From: Methylomonas paludis
GTDB taxonomy: Bacteria; Pseudomonadota; Gammaproteobacteria; Methylococcales; Methylomonadaceae
Direction: 5' to 3'
Assembly: GCF_018734325.1 (NCBI RefSeq)
Contig: NZ_CP073754.1
Location: forward strand, 620,001-684,000
DNA: 64,000 bases
Shown here piece after piece: positions 63,125-64,000 of the stretch. The notes below the pieces were generated by a model that was not told the origin of the DNA, made no database searches, and worked only from the letters and a program-made list of their open reading frames with translations. A program made the position numbers and the translations under genes. Positions within the stretch are counted from its first letter, which is position 1. Every line of letters begins with the position of its first letter.

Positions 63125-64000
63125 TTATCCCGATGCAAAGCCAGGCTGTACCACCAATCGCTCCTGCAAAAAAGCGAATACTTTAGCGACTGGCGAATCG
63201 TGCCCCAAATCAAGCCACCATTGCCGGGCCTTATGGATGACCTGAGCGGCTCGATACATGACTTCTTGCAGCACGGTTCGTAACCGCCGACGTTTTGCAG
63301 GATGGCGTATCGGTGCCAAGTGACCCGTCAAGCCCAGTTGACCAATCAGCCGCAAGCAGTTATAGGCCAGCATGCCCATTCTCAACAGGCAGTCGTTGGT
63401 CTCAAACTTACCTGAGGGTAACCGCTCCAAATCCAGGTCGGTTTTGAATTCCGAATGGAATTGCTCATGTGTACCGTGATCGCGATAGCGTTCAATGACC
63501 ATTTCCTCCGCTTCCTCCAGACTTGTCCACCAACCTTCCAGTTCTACCTCCGGCAACAACAGCATCTGTCCATGTTTATTCGTGGTGCGCTCAATGACCC
63601 GTATGACCAGTCTGAAATGACGAATCTGTTTTTTCCAGGCGCGTTCTACGATCAACGTCATTAACGCTTCCCGTTTACCGGGTCGTTTTTCAACAAAGGC
63701 TCCGGCTGCTTGTGCTTTTTCGACCCAAGCTGTTTTGTCCTGTTTTCTGGGATTCCATTTGACCAAGTAGTCAAAGCACCGATCCATAGCCGCCCAGCGC
63801 ACTTTCTCATCGGCGATGGCAAACAACAGCTTGGCGCTATCAAACCCTGAATCTTTGCGAAGCAGTACCGGTAAAGTCGGTGCAACCAAACGCTCAACGC
63901 GAGGAAATAGCCGCTCTAAAAAATAATCAATCTCCAGCGATGAATGCCAGCGACCGGGGCGTAACTCCAAGCCGACACACCAGCCCTCATTGCCTATATA
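63125..64000 (-). CDS. IS1380-family transposase, C-terminal part (runs off the window)
   Basis: The open frame continues to the window edge, so at least 291 residues are seen and the N-terminus is outside. RKDSGFDSAKLLFAIADEKV, FHSEFKTDLDLERLPSGKFE and TNDCLLRMGMLAYNCLRLIG are IS1380-type DDE transposase stretches, including the late catalytic Glu region (EQFHSEFKTD). The C-terminus ends about 280 bases from the DUF4160 relic. The frame is undamaged, so the element could be recent or active. Confidence 0.88.
   Translation of the reverse strand, partial: YIGNEGWCVGLELRPGRWHSSLEIDYFLERLFPRVERLVAPTLPVLLRKDSGFDSAKLLFAIADEKVRWAAMDRCFDYLVKWNPRKQDKTAWVEKAQAAGAFVEKRPGKREALMTLIVERAWKKQIRHFRLVIRVIERTTNKHGQMLLLPEVELEGWWTSLEEAEEMVIERYRDHGTHEQFHSEFKTDLDLERLPSGKFETNDCLLRMGMLAYNCLRLIGQLGLTGHLAPIRHPAKRRRLRTVLQEVMYRAAQVIHKARQWWLDLGHDSPVAKVFAFLQERLVVQPGFASG

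Overview
This window looks like a chromosomal segment of a gammaproteobacterium, most likely a type I methanotroph or close relative (Methylococcales). That assignment is inferred. It rests on gammaproteobacterial gene orders (mreBCD-mrdA-rodA-mltB, acpP-fabF-pabC-mltG-tmk-holB-tatD, exbB-exbD-lpxK-ycaR-kdsB), a periplasmic binding protein of the PQQ-alcohol-dehydrogenase-associated type, a class II fructose-bisphosphate aldolase, an exosortase H locus and PEP-CTERM-like proteins. The window starts at the 3' end of an rRNA operon (5S rRNA).

Layout. 1-2540: 5S rRNA, a PEP-CTERM-like secreted protein flanked by two copies of an intergenic block, a small secreted protein, four copies of a dispersed palindromic repeat, and a terminator-ended candidate small RNA with a CCTCCTCCC loop. 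2541-12891 (minus strand): GH17 enzyme with a membrane tail, parE, mltB, rodA, mrdA, mreD, mreC (apparent ATA start), mreB. 13159-16878: gatCAB plus an unknown gene. 16894-22742: a sedolisin-type protease with an IPTL-like C-terminal sorting tail, divergent from xrtH, its associated membrane protein and a Lys-Pro-repeat lytic transglycosylase. 22781-26665: frameshifted M48 peptidase and Hsp20 genes, intact aldolase, and a broken Fic gene lacking its middle. 26666-30697: gene-poor stretch, small ORF with a strong Shine-Dalgarno, PQQ-linked binding protein, MOSC and DUF2076 proteins. 30975-41001: acnB, a hotdog-like protein, then the fatty-acid/replication cluster. 41004-41099 (minus): a second candidate small RNA with C/U-rich loops. 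41350-48551: rlmG, a cupin-like protein, a VPxPxxxW-type anchored protein, and a four-gene MCE/Mla-type lipid transporter. 48998-53062: galU and the exbBD-lpxK-ycaR-kdsB cluster. 53384-59278: complete RND efflux operon. 59426-61694: gdx-like SMR gene, tusB, DsrC-type tusE, rimO. 61695-64000: decaying accessory end with a ParD relic, a DUF4160/DUF2442 pair with the first gene frameshifted, and a partial IS1380-type transposase running off the edge.

How the parts relate. Most of the window is housekeeping: cell elongation and wall remodelling, tRNA-dependent amidation, fatty acid synthesis, LPS precursor synthesis and envelope lipid transport. The accessory interest lies in (i) the exosortase H neighbourhood, (ii) two independent intergenic small RNA candidates whose exposed loops are anti-Shine-Dalgarno-like (CCTCCTCCC on the plus strand near 2345, TCCTCCCCT on the minus strand near 41028), and (iii) a set of broken genes (M48, hsp20, fic, parD, DUF4160), some of which could be sequencing errors and others real decay. 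All calls come from reading the sequence and recalling family features; no database search was run.
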